Positions 42,635 through 51,000 of a DNA stretch of 64,000 nt are shown here, piece after piece. This DNA comes from Armatimonadota bacterium. GTDB lineage: Bacteria; Armatimonadota; Zipacnadia; JAUWAU01. The notes beneath the pieces are model-generated. The model saw nothing but the letters and a program-made list of their open reading frames with translations, was not told where the DNA came from and searched no databases. The position numbers and the translations under genes were made by a program. Where the stretch lies: assembly GCA_030601885.1 (NCBI GenBank), contig JAUWAU010000021.1, forward strand, positions 31,295-95,294, in the 5' to 3' direction. Every line of letters starts with the position of its first letter. Positions within the stretch are counted from its first letter, which is position 1.

Positions 42635-43519
42635 GTGACACAGATTCACGTTATCAGAAGTAAGCCGGGGCCGGGCTCCACGCCTGGCCCTTTTCGCTCT
42701 GAGGACGGCGGGTTCCATGCGTTCTCGCGCCGATTCCGCCGGCCCGCGGTGGTCGCAGGCGCTGTAGCGCTTGTATGTGTGCTTCCACTGCAGGCATACG
42801 CTGAGCCCCCACCGGCCAGTACGACGGCGTCTGAGGCGCCGTCAGCGAAGCTCATCGCGAAAGCACGGCCCGAGAGGCTCGGCAAGCTTTACATCTACAT
42901 CCAGAAGAAGTACCCCGACCTGTCCCAGGAAGCCGTTGACCTGATCGACCGAAAGTATCCGGAATTCTGGACGGTCGTGAAAGCACGAATCGATCAGCTT
43001 GCCGCCGGCGAGCATCCGCAGCTCCTGGCAGATATCCAAGAGCAGACGCTCGCCATCCTGGAGCGCGAAAGGCCCGAACTTCAGCGCGCCGTCATTGACC
43101 TCATCAACCTCCGATATCCCCTGCTGCAGTACGAGATCGCGGAGATCATTAGGCAGAATCCGGATTCGGACCCCCAGCCGCAGATAGCGAAGCTGCTGCG
43201 CGATAGGTACCCATCGCTCCTGGCCGACATTTTCGACGAAGTAATAGTGAAGCATCCGAGGGTGCTGTCGCAGATCGTCAACGCCGTTGCGGCGAGGGTG
43301 CCGCCGCTGATGACCGATGTGATGAAGCAAGTGCAGAAGCGATTCCCGCGGCTGCCGAGAGACATCTTCCAGATGGCCATGAAGAAGCATCCCGACCTCA
43401 TCGAGGCGGCCAATAAGATCCTGCGAGGCGAGCCGCTCGAAGAAGAAGCAGAGAAGGCGACCCCTGCAGATGCACCAGCCCCAGAGCCCGAGAAACAGAA
43501 GGCGCCTCCCCCCGAGTAG
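42635..43519 (+). CDS. Exported helical-repeat protein, about ten 15-residue P-x-L units
   Basis: A 294-residue protein. GTG 42635 gives an N-terminal tail followed by a signal/anchor segment (AVVAGAVALVCVLPLQAYA). From about residue 85 to 265 a helical motif repeats about every 15-22 residues: KKYPDLSQEAVDLID, RKYPEFWTVVKARID, EHPQLLADIQEQTL, RERPELQRAVIDLI, LRYPLLQYEIAEII, DRYPSLLADIFDEVI, KHPRVLSQIVNAVA, RVPPLMTDVMKQVQ, KRFPRLPRDIFQMA, KHPDLIEAANKIL. Each unit carries a proline, an L/V two residues later and an isoleucine-spaced helix. The tail is Pro/Glu-rich. No known family is recognised. It is the third gene of the sigma operon and might be the sensor or scaffold sensed by the anti-sigma factor. 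Confidence 0.7.
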   Translation: MTQIHVIRSKPGPGSTPGPFRSEDGGFHAFSRRFRRPAVVAGAVALVCVLPLQAYAEPPPASTTASEAPSAKLIAKARPERLGKLYIYIQKKYPDLSQEAVDLIDRKYPEFWTVVKARIDQLAAGEHPQLLADIQEQTLAILERERPELQRAVIDLINLRYPLLQYEIAEIIRQNPDSDPQPQIAKLLRDRYPSLLADIFDEVIVKHPRVLSQIVNAVAARVPPLMTDVMKQVQKRFPRLPRDIFQMAMKKHPDLIEAANKILRGEPLEEEAEKATPADAPAPEPEKQKAPPPE

Positions 43520-43714
43520 CTCTCCGCGACAGCCACGCCGACCGCTGCCTCACTGACACCCGGTATGTTCCGGTCAGGCTCCTCCGCAGAAGGATGTGCA
43601 GCGCGGAGGTGGAAAGCACTCCACGGGCTACGGTTTCGCCAGTCCGGCGGGAAGTTGTCGCCGCCGGTAGTGCGGCACGCGGCAGTCCCACGTTGAGCGA
43701 ACCCGGTTCTCGAC

Positions 43715-44239
43715 ATGGCTTGGGCGACGGACAGAAAAGGCGCACTCTATTACGTTCGGCGGCTTTTCGGGCTCTTTCTCCTGCTGATGCTGGGGACGAT
43801 GCTGTTGCGCGTGTGGCTGGGCGGGTGGTGGGTCGAGCGCCGGGTGGGCTGGGCGCTGGAAAGCGCCAGGCGCCACAGCAGCATCGAAGCTCGGAACGAG
43901 GATTTGGCCGACGCCGTGGAGTTCCTCGACGCCTACAAACGACACGTCGCCGGCGCCAGTGCATTCATACAGGGCCTGGACACGGATGCCATCGACCAAG
44001 TTCGGGCCGACATCGATTGGTACCGACTCAAAACTGCCTCCGTATACGAGTACTCGCAGCACTACACCAATCGGTTCAAGATTCTGGAGAGCTTTGTGAA
44101 GAACTACGAAGTGCGAGACCTAAGCGTGATGCGGCCGCGGCACCGGTGTGTCCTCACAGTGCTCACGTGGATATTCAGCGCCGCAACGGTGATCACGCTC
44201 CTGCTCAAGATGTCCACGCACGAGTGGGGAGAGATTTAG
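43715..44239 (+). CDS. Two-helix membrane protein of the sigma operon
   Basis: A 174-residue protein with two hydrophobic segments, about residues 16-35 (RLFGLFLLLMLGTMLLRVWLG) and 145-163 (VLTVLTWIFSAATVITLL). Between them is a predicted helical periplasmic loop (AVEFLDAYKRHVAGASAFIQG). No family is recognised. It shares general layout with the next gene (helix, helical loop, helix), suggesting a related pair. No strong ribosome site precedes it. It is the fourth gene of the sigma operon, 195 bases after the helical-repeat gene. Confidence 0.65.
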   Translation: MAWATDRKGALYYVRRLFGLFLLLMLGTMLLRVWLGGWWVERRVGWALESARRHSSIEARNEDLADAVEFLDAYKRHVAGASAFIQGLDTDAIDQVRADIDWYRLKTASVYEYSQHYTNRFKILESFVKNYEVRDLSVMRPRHRCVLTVLTWIFSAATVITLLLKMSTHEWGEI

Positions 44240-44325
44240 GTGGTCGCGCAGCGGCGGCGCCGGCGCAAACGGGCGTTCGCTGCCGGCTGCGAGAGCACAG
44301 CCAGCACCGGGGGGGTGTGTGAAGG

Positions 44326-44814
44326 ATGCGTCGGTATTGGTGGTTGTTTGGCGCCATCGCTCTTCTCGCCGGGGCGTACTACGCGATCATGAGCGGCTAT
44401 CTGACGGAGCGTGAGATCGCCTTGACCCTCAAGCATGGGCGGCGACAGGCATCGTTGGGGGGGCAATACGTTGATTTGAGTAAGCTCGACCACGCCATCA
44501 ACAAGCACGAGCAGCGAACCGTGACGCTGCGCAGTCTCACGCCTGGCGCCAACGCGGACAGCATCGCGGAAGCGCGTTCAGCCGTGCGGGAGCGGCTGGA
44601 GGAGGTCGAGCCGCTGCTCAATGTGTCGGACGGCGGTCCGGCATACCACGAGGCCTTTGACCGCACGGAGCGCTTCTTTCGCCTGTGGCGCCCCCCGTCC
44701 ATGAGTTGTCTGACGCCGAAGGCGCACGCGTGGAGCACTGCCGTGTTCTGGGTATCGTTCGCGCTGGCGGCCCTGAGTGGCCTCGTTCGCGTCTTGGCCG
44801 GTCCGGAGGACTAG
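44326..44814 (+). CDS. Second two-helix membrane protein of the sigma operon
   Basis: A 162-residue protein with hydrophobic segments at residues 5-22 (WWLFGAIALLAGAYYAIM) and about 138-156 (AVFWVSFALAALSGLVRVL). The central part is helical and charged (DHAINKHEQRTVTLRSL, RERLEEVEPLLNVSDGG) with WRPPSMSCLTPKAHAW before the second helix. The first gene of the pair has RPRHRCVLTVLTW in the equivalent place, so the two may be distant paralogues. GGGGGG lies 8 bases before the ATG. The function is unknown. Confidence 0.65.
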   Translation: MRRYWWLFGAIALLAGAYYAIMSGYLTEREIALTLKHGRRQASLGGQYVDLSKLDHAINKHEQRTVTLRSLTPGANADSIAEARSAVRERLEEVEPLLNVSDGGPAYHEAFDRTERFFRLWRPPSMSCLTPKAHAWSTAVFWVSFALAALSGLVRVLAGPED

Positions 44815-44897
44815 CTCAATGCGAACAACTTGGACCGGCCCTACGTTATAGGAATCCGGAGGCCCACGCGCAGACACAAGCAAGGAGGCTACGAGCC

Positions 44898-45329
44898 ATG
44901 TCCCACAGATTGACGTTGGCTCTCGTCGGAGTTGTCTCGGTCGTACTGCTCGGTGCCGCCATTGCGGCTGCCCTCGCACAGGAGCAGCCGAAGGCGCCGG
45001 TGCTGCCTGGTGCGGCGGCCAAGGCGGTCCCCGCTCCGGATCGGCCGGTGGCCAAAGAGGCGCGCAAGGCAGACGTGCTGGCCCTGCGTGCGCGGGCGGA
45101 GCAGGCTGCTATGGCCCGCATGCTCAAGACCATCACCGTCCAACCGGCAATAGCCGTCGCCGGAGACTACGTGTACGTCGTCAAGGGCAACACCCTGTAC
45201 CAGTTCGCCGTGGACGGGCTAAGGCTCGTTGCCAAGGCCGAGCTCGAGCCGCCCCCGGCGGAGCGGAAGGCTCGCGCGGATGCCGCGAAGGCCCGGAAGA
45301 TCGAGAAAGCTCCGCCCGCCGCGCGGTAG
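44898..45329 (+). CDS. Small exported protein, last gene of the sigma operon
   Basis: A 143-residue protein. ATG 44898 is preceded by AAGGAGG at good spacing and begins a signal peptide (RLTLALVGVVSVVLLGAAIAAALA). A Pro/Ala/Lys linker and charged helix (RKADVLALRARAEQAAMARM) are followed by one beta segment (VAGDYVYVVKGNTLYQFAVDG) that resembles a single blade of a PQQ/beta-propeller, and a basic Ala/Lys tail (ARKIEKAPPAAR). It is too short to form a propeller alone, so it may complement another protein or act as a periplasmic adaptor. Confidence 0.7.
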   Translation: MSHRLTLALVGVVSVVLLGAAIAAALAQEQPKAPVLPGAAAKAVPAPDRPVAKEARKADVLALRARAEQAAMARMLKTITVQPAIAVAGDYVYVVKGNTLYQFAVDGLRLVAKAELEPPPAERKARADAAKARKIEKAPPAAR

Positions 45330-45357
45330 AGCGAGGCCACAGGCCCCCAACGCCGCC

Positions 45358-46515
45358 TTACATGTAGTTCAGCCCGTACCAGAGACCCTGCAAGGGGAAG
45401 ATCTGCCGCAGCAGCTCACCTGCGCGACCGCCGGCAGCCAGAAGCCGCTCCTCGGCCCCGTCGAGGGTGCCAAAGATGATCTGCACCGCCTCGCCCGGGC
45501 CCTCGGCGATCACCTGATCGCCGCCACAGGCAAAGATCATCTGTTCGGCCTTCTCGAGGAATACAAGGCCCTCGGCAGCCTTGGTGCCGACGCGTTCCTC
45601 GAAGTACGGACGCATGCGCTCCATGAACTGGCGGAAGTTGATGATCATGACCGTGCCGGAGGAGTTTGCCGGCTTCCCCTCGAGGCCTCCTGCCTGCAGC
45701 ATCTCGCGCATGCGCCCATCGGAGCCCATCACGTGTACGCCGAGCTCATTCGCCTCATCGTGGCGCTTCAGAATCTTCCCCAGTGCCCCCGCCACGGCGC
45801 GGCGTTCCCCGGAATACTCCGCCAAACTGATCGTGCCGGGGTCGCGCTCCCCGCGGGGCATGACCACGATGACATAGCCCCGCACCACACCGTGCTCGCG
45901 GACGAGGAGGAACTCGGCCGGCCGGTTGGTCACGTACCCCGCCATGCCGTTCTCGTAATCCGATGGCGGCCGCAGCCAGCGGACGGGCTCGTGGCGGTAG
46001 ATCTCGGCCAGCGTCTCGATGTCTGCGGGCGTCGCCTCGACCAGCTCGACGCTCTCGTCGTCGAAGGCATCCGCGTGCTCGCCGCGGATGGCGAAGTGCC
46101 AGTCTCGCCCCACGTAGCGACAGCCAGAACGGTGGTACATCTTCCGGTAGCCGGACACGACCATGAAATCGACGCCGTCCTGTCGGCACTGCTCCACGTT
46201 GTCCTCGAACAGGAGAGTGGCGTGTCCGCGGCCCCGATGCTGTTCGTACGTTGCCACGCCGCCGAGGCAGGCGACTCGCACTGTGCACCCGAATAGAGCG
46301 GCGTTTCGCCGAATGGTGCCGACGTGAGAGACGACCTCGCCGTTCTCGACGACGACTCGCAGATTAGCGGCGTTCTCGAGGGTGTAGCAGTGCGGATACT
46401 TGGGCACGAGGCCGTCCCAGAAGACCGTGTGCAAGAGTCGCTTCAGGCTTTCGAAATCCTCCGCTCGCACGCTGCGCAATCCATCACGCCAGGATGGCTC
46501 AATCTGTTTGGGCAT
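45358..46515 (-). CDS. Eis-like GNAT N-acetyltransferase
   Basis: A 385-residue protein. ATG 46515 follows GGGAGGA by 5 bases and is preferred over 46632. The N-terminal GNAT fold has VACLGGVATYEQHRGRGHATLL, with the pyrophosphate loop Q-H-R-G-R-G-H-A for acetyl-CoA, and VDFMVVSGYRKMYHRSGC. The middle repeats a GNAT-like half (EFLLVREHGVVRGYVIVVM), and the C-terminal about 110 residues resemble the SCP2-like domain of Eis-type enzymes (EGLVFLEKAEQMIFACGGD). Length is close to Eis (about 400). It may acetylate amines or peptides. It is divergent from the DUF6785 gene. Confidence 0.85.
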   Translation of the reverse strand: MPKQIEPSWRDGLRSVRAEDFESLKRLLHTVFWDGLVPKYPHCYTLENAANLRVVVENGEVVSHVGTIRRNAALFGCTVRVACLGGVATYEQHRGRGHATLLFEDNVEQCRQDGVDFMVVSGYRKMYHRSGCRYVGRDWHFAIRGEHADAFDDESVELVEATPADIETLAEIYRHEPVRWLRPPSDYENGMAGYVTNRPAEFLLVREHGVVRGYVIVVMPRGERDPGTISLAEYSGERRAVAGALGKILKRHDEANELGVHVMGSDGRMREMLQAGGLEGKPANSSGTVMIINFRQFMERMRPYFEERVGTKAAEGLVFLEKAEQMIFACGGDQVIAEGPGEAVQIIFGTLDGAEERLLAAGGRAGELLRQIFPLQGLWYGLNYM

Positions 46516-46699
46516 GGTGTCCTCCCAGGACGACTGTCGCTGCGGCATTGCCCTCGCCGCCGGGTTTTGGCGCGTGTTCTGGAGGGCTCGCCCGGGAATT
46601 CCGCGAAAACGCAGGCGCGTCCTGCTCAGCACTGACCGCGTAACAGCGGCAACGTGGTGCTCGCCACTCCCCCTGCGGGCCGCGCAAGGGTGCTAAATA

Positions 46700-48655
46700 G
46701 TGGCCAACGGCCAACCACCGACTTCGCGCGCACCGGCACAGTCCTCTGGCTCCATCGGCCTCAGCCTTCGGGCTGTGGCCCTTGGGCTCGTGCTGGTCCC
46801 GCTCAACGCTTGGTGGCTCACGCAGATCGAGTACGTTCGGTACTCGGACAACGCCACCACATCGGCCATCTTCTTCAATGCTCTCGCAATCCTCCTGATA
46901 CTGGCCGGACTCAACGCCGTGGTGCGACAAGTGGCGCCACGGTGGGCGTGGGGCAGGTCGGAGCTGCTCACGGTCTACGTGATCCTCGTCGTGGGGAGCT
47001 GCGTCGGGGGGCACGATCAGCTCCAGATTCTGTTCACCACGATCAGCTACGTGTTCCGCGGGGCCACACCGGCCAACGCATGGGCCGACGACATCCATTC
47101 CCTGTTGCCTGCACACCTCGTCGTCTCGGACCCGGGAGTGATCGAGTCCCTGTACCTGGGATCGGCCGACTTCTACACCCGGCCGCGTGTGCTCGCCTGG
47201 CTGCCGGTGCTGGGTTGGTGGACAGGCTTCTTCATGCTCGTTGCCTGGGTCATGCTCTGCCTCAGCGCGGTGGTGCGGCGCCAGTGGGATGAGGAGCGCC
47301 TCAACTACCCCATCGCCGCTGTGCCGCTGCTCATCACCTCGCCCACGGCCCAGCTCTTTCGTCAGCCGCAGCTCTGGGTCGCGGCGGTTCTGGCCGCTCT
47401 GCTCCAGTTTCTGAATCTGATCCATACGCTGTACCCCGCGGTCCCTGGGGCCCCTATCGGCGTGCGTTCCTTCCGCGCCACGGCGCGGCCGTGGCGGGCT
47501 GCCGGCAACATCCCCATCTCCTCCTTTCCCTTTGCGTACGGCTTGGCGTATCTGCTGCCTCTGCATCTGGCCTTCTCGGTCTGGTTCTTCTTCTGGTTGA
47601 TCCGCGCCGAGATGGTGCTGGCCGATGTGATGGGCCGCTATGAGTGGCGCGGCTTTCCCTACGTGCAGCAGCAAGGGTTCGGTGCCTACCTGGCCTTCTG
47701 CGCCTTCATGTTCTGGGTGGCGCGCGGACGCATAGCCCGGATGCTCCGGGGAGGCGCCTCCGCGGCCGAGGACGCCGGCGAGCCGCTGCCGATGCGCGTG
47801 GCGCTCCTCGGCGCGCTGCTTGGCCTGGTGGCTCTGGTGGCCTTTGCCATGTATGCGGGAATGGGCCTGGTGGCCGCCGTCTGCTTCTTTGTGCTTGTGT
47901 TCGCCGTCGTCCTGGTGACGGCTCGCATGCGGGCCGAGCTGGGCCTGCCCACTATCGAGCTGTATCAGGTCGGCGCCGAGGACGTCATGCAGCGCGTCGC
48001 CGGCACGGCGGCCTGGACGGGAAAAGATCTGACGGTGATGAGCCTGTTCTTCTTCCTCACCCGCACCCATCGGCAGTTTCCCATGCAGAACTACGTGGAC
48101 GCCCTCCGGATCGGCAAGTCGTCGGATATGAAGCTCCGGCCCATCGCGGCGCTGCTGCTCGTGGCCACCGTCGTTGCCGTCGTGGCCGCCTTCTGGTCCT
48201 ATCTGCACGTAATGTATCAGGTGGGGTACGAGTCCGCCCACTTCACCGGCCCAGCCACCTGGGCCTTCGGCAGAGCGCCCTGGGCCAAGCTCGAGAGCTG
48301 GCTCGCGCAGCCCAGAGCGCCCGAGCTGGGCTCCTCAATGGCCTACTGCTTTGGCTTCGTGATGATGTTCGTCCTGACGGCTCTGCGCGTCCGGTTCCTC
48401 GGTTGGCCGCTCCATCCAGTTGGGTACCTTGTCAGCGGCAGCTTTGGCCTGTTCCGTCTGTGGCTGCCCATCTTCCTCACGTGGCTGGTCAAGATGTTGC
48501 TGCTCCGGTATGGCGGGCTGAAGGCGTACCGCAAGGGCCTGCCTTTCTTCATTGGCCTCATCGTTGGCGAATTCCTGGCCGGCTTCCTTCGCACCGTCAT
48601 AGATCTGGCCCTCGATCTCCGCCTCCCGCCCCGCGCGGGCATCGGCGGTCTGTAG
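46700..48655 (+). CDS. DUF6785-family polytopic membrane protein
   Basis: A 651-residue inner-membrane protein with about 14 membrane helices. The GTG at 46700 follows AAGGGTG. The N-terminus matches the DUF6784/DUF6785 family: ALGLVLVPLNAWWLTQIEYVR, NALAILLILAGLNAVVR, RSELLTVYVILVVGSC and GGHDQLQILFTTISYVF. Further matches are VVRRQWDEERLNYPIAAVPL and FWFFFWLIRAEMVLADVMG. The family is common in Planctomycetota-, Poribacteria- and Armatimonadota-like genomes and is thought to resemble OPT-type transporters, but no substrate is known. It is transcribed away from the GNAT gene and converges on the 160-residue membrane gene. Confidence 0.85.
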   Translation: MANGQPPTSRAPAQSSGSIGLSLRAVALGLVLVPLNAWWLTQIEYVRYSDNATTSAIFFNALAILLILAGLNAVVRQVAPRWAWGRSELLTVYVILVVGSCVGGHDQLQILFTTISYVFRGATPANAWADDIHSLLPAHLVVSDPGVIESLYLGSADFYTRPRVLAWLPVLGWWTGFFMLVAWVMLCLSAVVRRQWDEERLNYPIAAVPLLITSPTAQLFRQPQLWVAAVLAALLQFLNLIHTLYPAVPGAPIGVRSFRATARPWRAAGNIPISSFPFAYGLAYLLPLHLAFSVWFFFWLIRAEMVLADVMGRYEWRGFPYVQQQGFGAYLAFCAFMFWVARGRIARMLRGGASAAEDAGEPLPMRVALLGALLGLVALVAFAMYAGMGLVAAVCFFVLVFAVVLVTARMRAELGLPTIELYQVGAEDVMQRVAGTAAWTGKDLTVMSLFFFLTRTHRQFPMQNYVDALRIGKSSDMKLRPIAALLLVATVVAVVAAFWSYLHVMYQVGYESAHFTGPATWAFGRAPWAKLESWLAQPRAPELGSSMAYCFGFVMMFVLTALRVRFLGWPLHPVGYLVSGSFGLFRLWLPIFLTWLVKMLLLRYGGLKAYRKGLPFFIGLIVGEFLAGFLRTVIDLALDLRLPPRAGIGGL

Positions 48656-48712
48656 GACAGGTGGAAGCTCTGGATTCGCATTCGATTCTGCCGCCCCCGG
48701 CCGCCATCCCAC

Positions 48713-49195
48713 TTACGGGACGCGCTTCAGCCGTGCTTGACCATCACTGGTCCAGACGATGTGGTATTGAGGCGAGGGGAGAGGAGGCGCATTCGTCGTC
48801 CCAGCGGCAGCCTCTCGTAAGTGAGGGGTGATGACCTGCAGGTCCGGCCGGTCGGCAATCACCCGTGCGACGGCATCGAGCTGTACTCGATTATCCGAGA
48901 GCATCTCGGCATGTCGAGACCGCAGGATTTCGACACATGCGTCGCGCGGGAGGCTATCAATAATCGGCATAACTTGCGCAACGGCTGCGCTCGCTCGGCG
49001 GCCGGTTTGCATCCACCCGAGGTTCGTCTGGTAGCTGGTCACTAACCACACGGCAACGACGAGCCCCGCAACCATTAATGCTCCATGTCGGCGCGCGAGG
49101 CGCTCAATCCGTCGCAGGGCCGTAAGACGTTGAGCTCCACACGCCCGGTCGGCGGCCAGAACCTGCGCGGTGAGCAATCTCAGTAATCCACCCAC
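48713..49195 (-). CDS. Membrane-anchored small protein downstream of the BamE-like gene
   Basis: About 160 residues from a GTG at 49195, overlapping the 3' end of the BamE-like gene by 16 bases. A basic N-terminus is followed by one membrane helix (GALMVAGLVVAVWLVTSY, about 38-55). The C-terminal half contains a helix and possible small alpha-beta domain (AEMLSDNRVQLDAVARVIADRP, YHIVWTSDGQARL). No family is recognised. A later start at an internal ATG (residue 41) is possible. The overlap suggests translational coupling with the BamE-like gene. Confidence 0.55.
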   Translation of the reverse strand: MGGLLRLLTAQVLAADRACGAQRLTALRRIERLARRHGALMVAGLVVAVWLVTSYQTNLGWMQTGRRASAAVAQVMPIIDSLPRDACVEILRSRHAEMLSDNRVQLDAVARVIADRPDLQVITPHLREAAAGTTNAPPLPSPQYHIVWTSDGQARLKRVP

Positions 49196-49539
49196 TTGTG
49201 AAGAACGTGGCCCTCAGCATCGAAGACGACGCGCATCGTCTGCAGACCTCGCTTCCACATCCACACCTCCACCGCGGCGGACAGATCCTGGCCGCTTCGG
49301 TTTGATATGTGGAGTCTCACACCAGGGTGGTCAGGGTCTTTCACCGTTCGTTCGGTGGGATTGCCGAGGATCTCGATGACTTGCCCCTTCGACATGCCGC
49401 GCTCGACCTGGGCGTAGTCTCGTTCGCTGAGCCCCCACTGGCGCCCCGCGTCAACGTGCCAGAGCGCCGCCGCCCCGGCAGCGCCCAGCGCAATGGCTGT
49501 GAGGATGACGCTGGCTGTCCACTTCCTGTGGCGCACCAT
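49180..49539 (-). CDS. Small exported BamE/SmpA-like protein
   Basis: A 119-residue protein. ATG 49539 follows GAGGAAG. An N-terminal signal or anchor segment (SVILTAIALGAAGAAALW) is followed by ERGMSKGQVIEILGNPTE, the typical helix-turn-helix entry of SmpA/OmlA (BamE-like) domains, then beta strands (RLHISNRSG, VEVWMWKRGLQTMRVVFDAE) and the end VLHKWVDY. These domains occur in outer-membrane assembly factors and in other small periplasmic proteins. It is not necessarily BamE itself. There is no lipobox. It overlaps the next gene by 16 bases. Confidence 0.75.
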   Translation of the reverse strand: MVRHRKWTASVILTAIALGAAGAAALWHVDAGRQWGLSERDYAQVERGMSKGQVIEILGNPTERTVKDPDHPGVRLHISNRSGQDLSAAVEVWMWKRGLQTMRVVFDAEGHVLHKWVDY

Positions 49540-49705
49540 TACTTCCTCAGCCTCCGCTGTCCGCTAGTCGTTCTTGAGGACACGCGGCACTCGGCACGGC
49601 CCACGGTGCTCCAAGCGCCGGACCTGCCGCCGTCCACGGCTATATGGTGAGAATGTATGTGTCGCAGCAGAAATGCTGGCGGGGAATGCGACCCTATTCG
49701 GGAGA

Positions 49706-49781
49706 TGGTAGCCCCACGGGGAGTCGAACCCCGGTTTTCGAGCTGAGAACCCGACGTCCTGGGCCTCTAGACGATGGGGCC
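49706..49781 (-). tRNA. tRNA-Glu (anticodon CTC)
   Basis: Read on the minus strand from 49781 it starts GGCCCCATCGTCTAG. A five-pair anticodon stem TCGGG/CTCGA holds the loop TTCTCAG, so the anticodon is CTC, which reads the glutamate codon GAG. The T-arm is CGGGG-TTCGACT-CCCCG. The acceptor pairs GGCCCCA with TGGGGCT (first pair G-U). The discriminator base is A and CCA is encoded. Length 76 bases. It lies about 70 bases after the end of proB. Confidence 0.92.
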
Positions 49782-49824
49782 ACCCATGCAGTTGGCCACG
49801 CGTAGACTACGAACGACAAGCGTA

Positions 49825-49854
49825 TAACTACCACATTGCCGGACAGCTTGTCAA
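49825..49854 (-). promoter_or_regulatory. Possible promoter for tRNA-Glu
   Basis: On the minus strand a consensus -35 TTGACA (49849-49854) overlaps the last bases of proB including its TGA stop. An 18-base spacer is followed by TAGTTA (49825-49830) with TTATAC just after it (spacing 21). The -35 is perfect, the -10 is weak or off-spacing. Confidence 0.35.
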
Positions 49855-50996
49855 CGGCGTGGCATGCTGATTACGAGATTGTCCCGGTGCACCATCTCGT
49901 CGTGGGCGGAATGGCCGAGTATTGACTTTATCTGCCGCGACTGGACGCCCTTGATGCGGTCGGCATCCTCGGCCGAGTAGTTCACCAGCCCTCGACCGAT
50001 CTCGTCTCCAGTGGCGTCTGCCACTATCACCAGGTCCCCGGCGCGGAAGCTGCCGACGACGTCTACGACGCCGGACGGCAGCAGGCTGGCACCGTCCGGG
50101 TGCAGGAGCGCCACCTTTGCGCCATCGTCAACGATGATACGCCCCTCGGGCGTCAATGCGCTGGCGATCCAGGACTTGCGACTGCTCACAATGGGTGCGG
50201 GGACGAAGAAGGTGCCGATGTCGTCTCCGGCGAGAATGCGGTGCAGCACGCGCGGTTCATCCCCGCTGGCGATGACGGCGGCTATGCCCACAGCCACAGC
50301 CGTGCGTGCTGCCTGGAGCTTCGCCAACATGCCCCCACGAGTGGCCGTGTCGCCGGCCTCTCCGACCAGCGCCATCACGCTGGTGTCGCCCGGCTCCACC
50401 TGCGGGATGCGCTCGGCGGACGGGTATCGCGTGGGATCCGCGGTGTACATCGCGTCCTGCTGCGAGAGGAAGATGAGCACGTCGGCCCCCGTGGCGCCGG
50501 CCACCAGCGCGGCGAGTTTGTCGTTCTCGCCAAACGTGACTCCGGCGACGGAGACCGTATCGTTCTCGTTGACTATTGGCACCGCGCCCGCCTCTAAGAG
50601 CGCGATGATGGTGTTGCGGATGTGAAGGTAGCGTTCCCGATCGGCGATGTCGTCGGGCGTCAGCAGGATCTGAGCGACCCGCTGCCCGTGCCGGCTGAAT
50701 AGCCGATCGTACTCGTGCATCAGGGCGGATTGCCCCACCGCCGCGGCAGCCTGTCGCTTCGACACGTCATCCACGCGTCGCGGCATTCCCAGCAGGGCGA
50801 GGCCGGAGCCGACCGCGCCTGACGTGACGACCAGAACATCCATGCCACCGGCCTTCAGCTCCGCCATCTCCTGCGCGAGCGCCGGCAGACGGGACTCGTC
50901 AATCCGCCCCGCCGGGTCCAGCACAACGCGTGTGCCCAGCTTGACCGCCAGGCGCTTGGCGCCGCTGAGGTATCGTCGGCGATCTACCGCGCTCAT
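49851..50996 (-). CDS. proB: Glutamate 5-kinase
   Basis: A 381-residue enzyme that phosphorylates glutamate to gamma-glutamyl phosphate, first step of proline synthesis. It shows the amino-acid-kinase domain KLGTRVVLD, VVTSGAVGSGLALLG, NENDTVS with FGENDKLAALVAG, and the C-terminal PUA domain (DDGAKVALLHPDGASLLPSGV) of full-length bacterial enzymes. The ATG at 50996 is chosen; the ATG at 51020 overlaps proA more. It begins 5 bases after the proA stop, so proA-proB are one transcript, in reverse order of the pathway. Confidence 0.96.
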   Translation of the reverse strand: MSAVDRRRYLSGAKRLAVKLGTRVVLDPAGRIDESRLPALAQEMAELKAGGMDVLVVTSGAVGSGLALLGMPRRVDDVSKRQAAAAVGQSALMHEYDRLFSRHGQRVAQILLTPDDIADRERYLHIRNTIIALLEAGAVPIVNENDTVSVAGVTFGENDKLAALVAGATGADVLIFLSQQDAMYTADPTRYPSAERIPQVEPGDTSVMALVGEAGDTATRGGMLAKLQAARTAVAVGIAAVIASGDEPRVLHRILAGDDIGTFFVPAPIVSSRKSWIASALTPEGRIIVDDGAKVALLHPDGASLLPSGVVDVVGSFRAGDLVIVADATGDEIGRGLVNYSAEDADRIKGVQSRQIKSILGHSAHDEMVHRDNLVISMPRR

Positions 50997-51000
50997 CGCC

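Noticed and set aside
46499..48241. A 580-codon open frame on the minus strand under the DUF6785 gene
   Set aside because: It is antisense to a clear membrane-protein family; high GC keeps the opposite frame open. The composition is His/Arg/Gln-rich and low-complexity, with no family motif.
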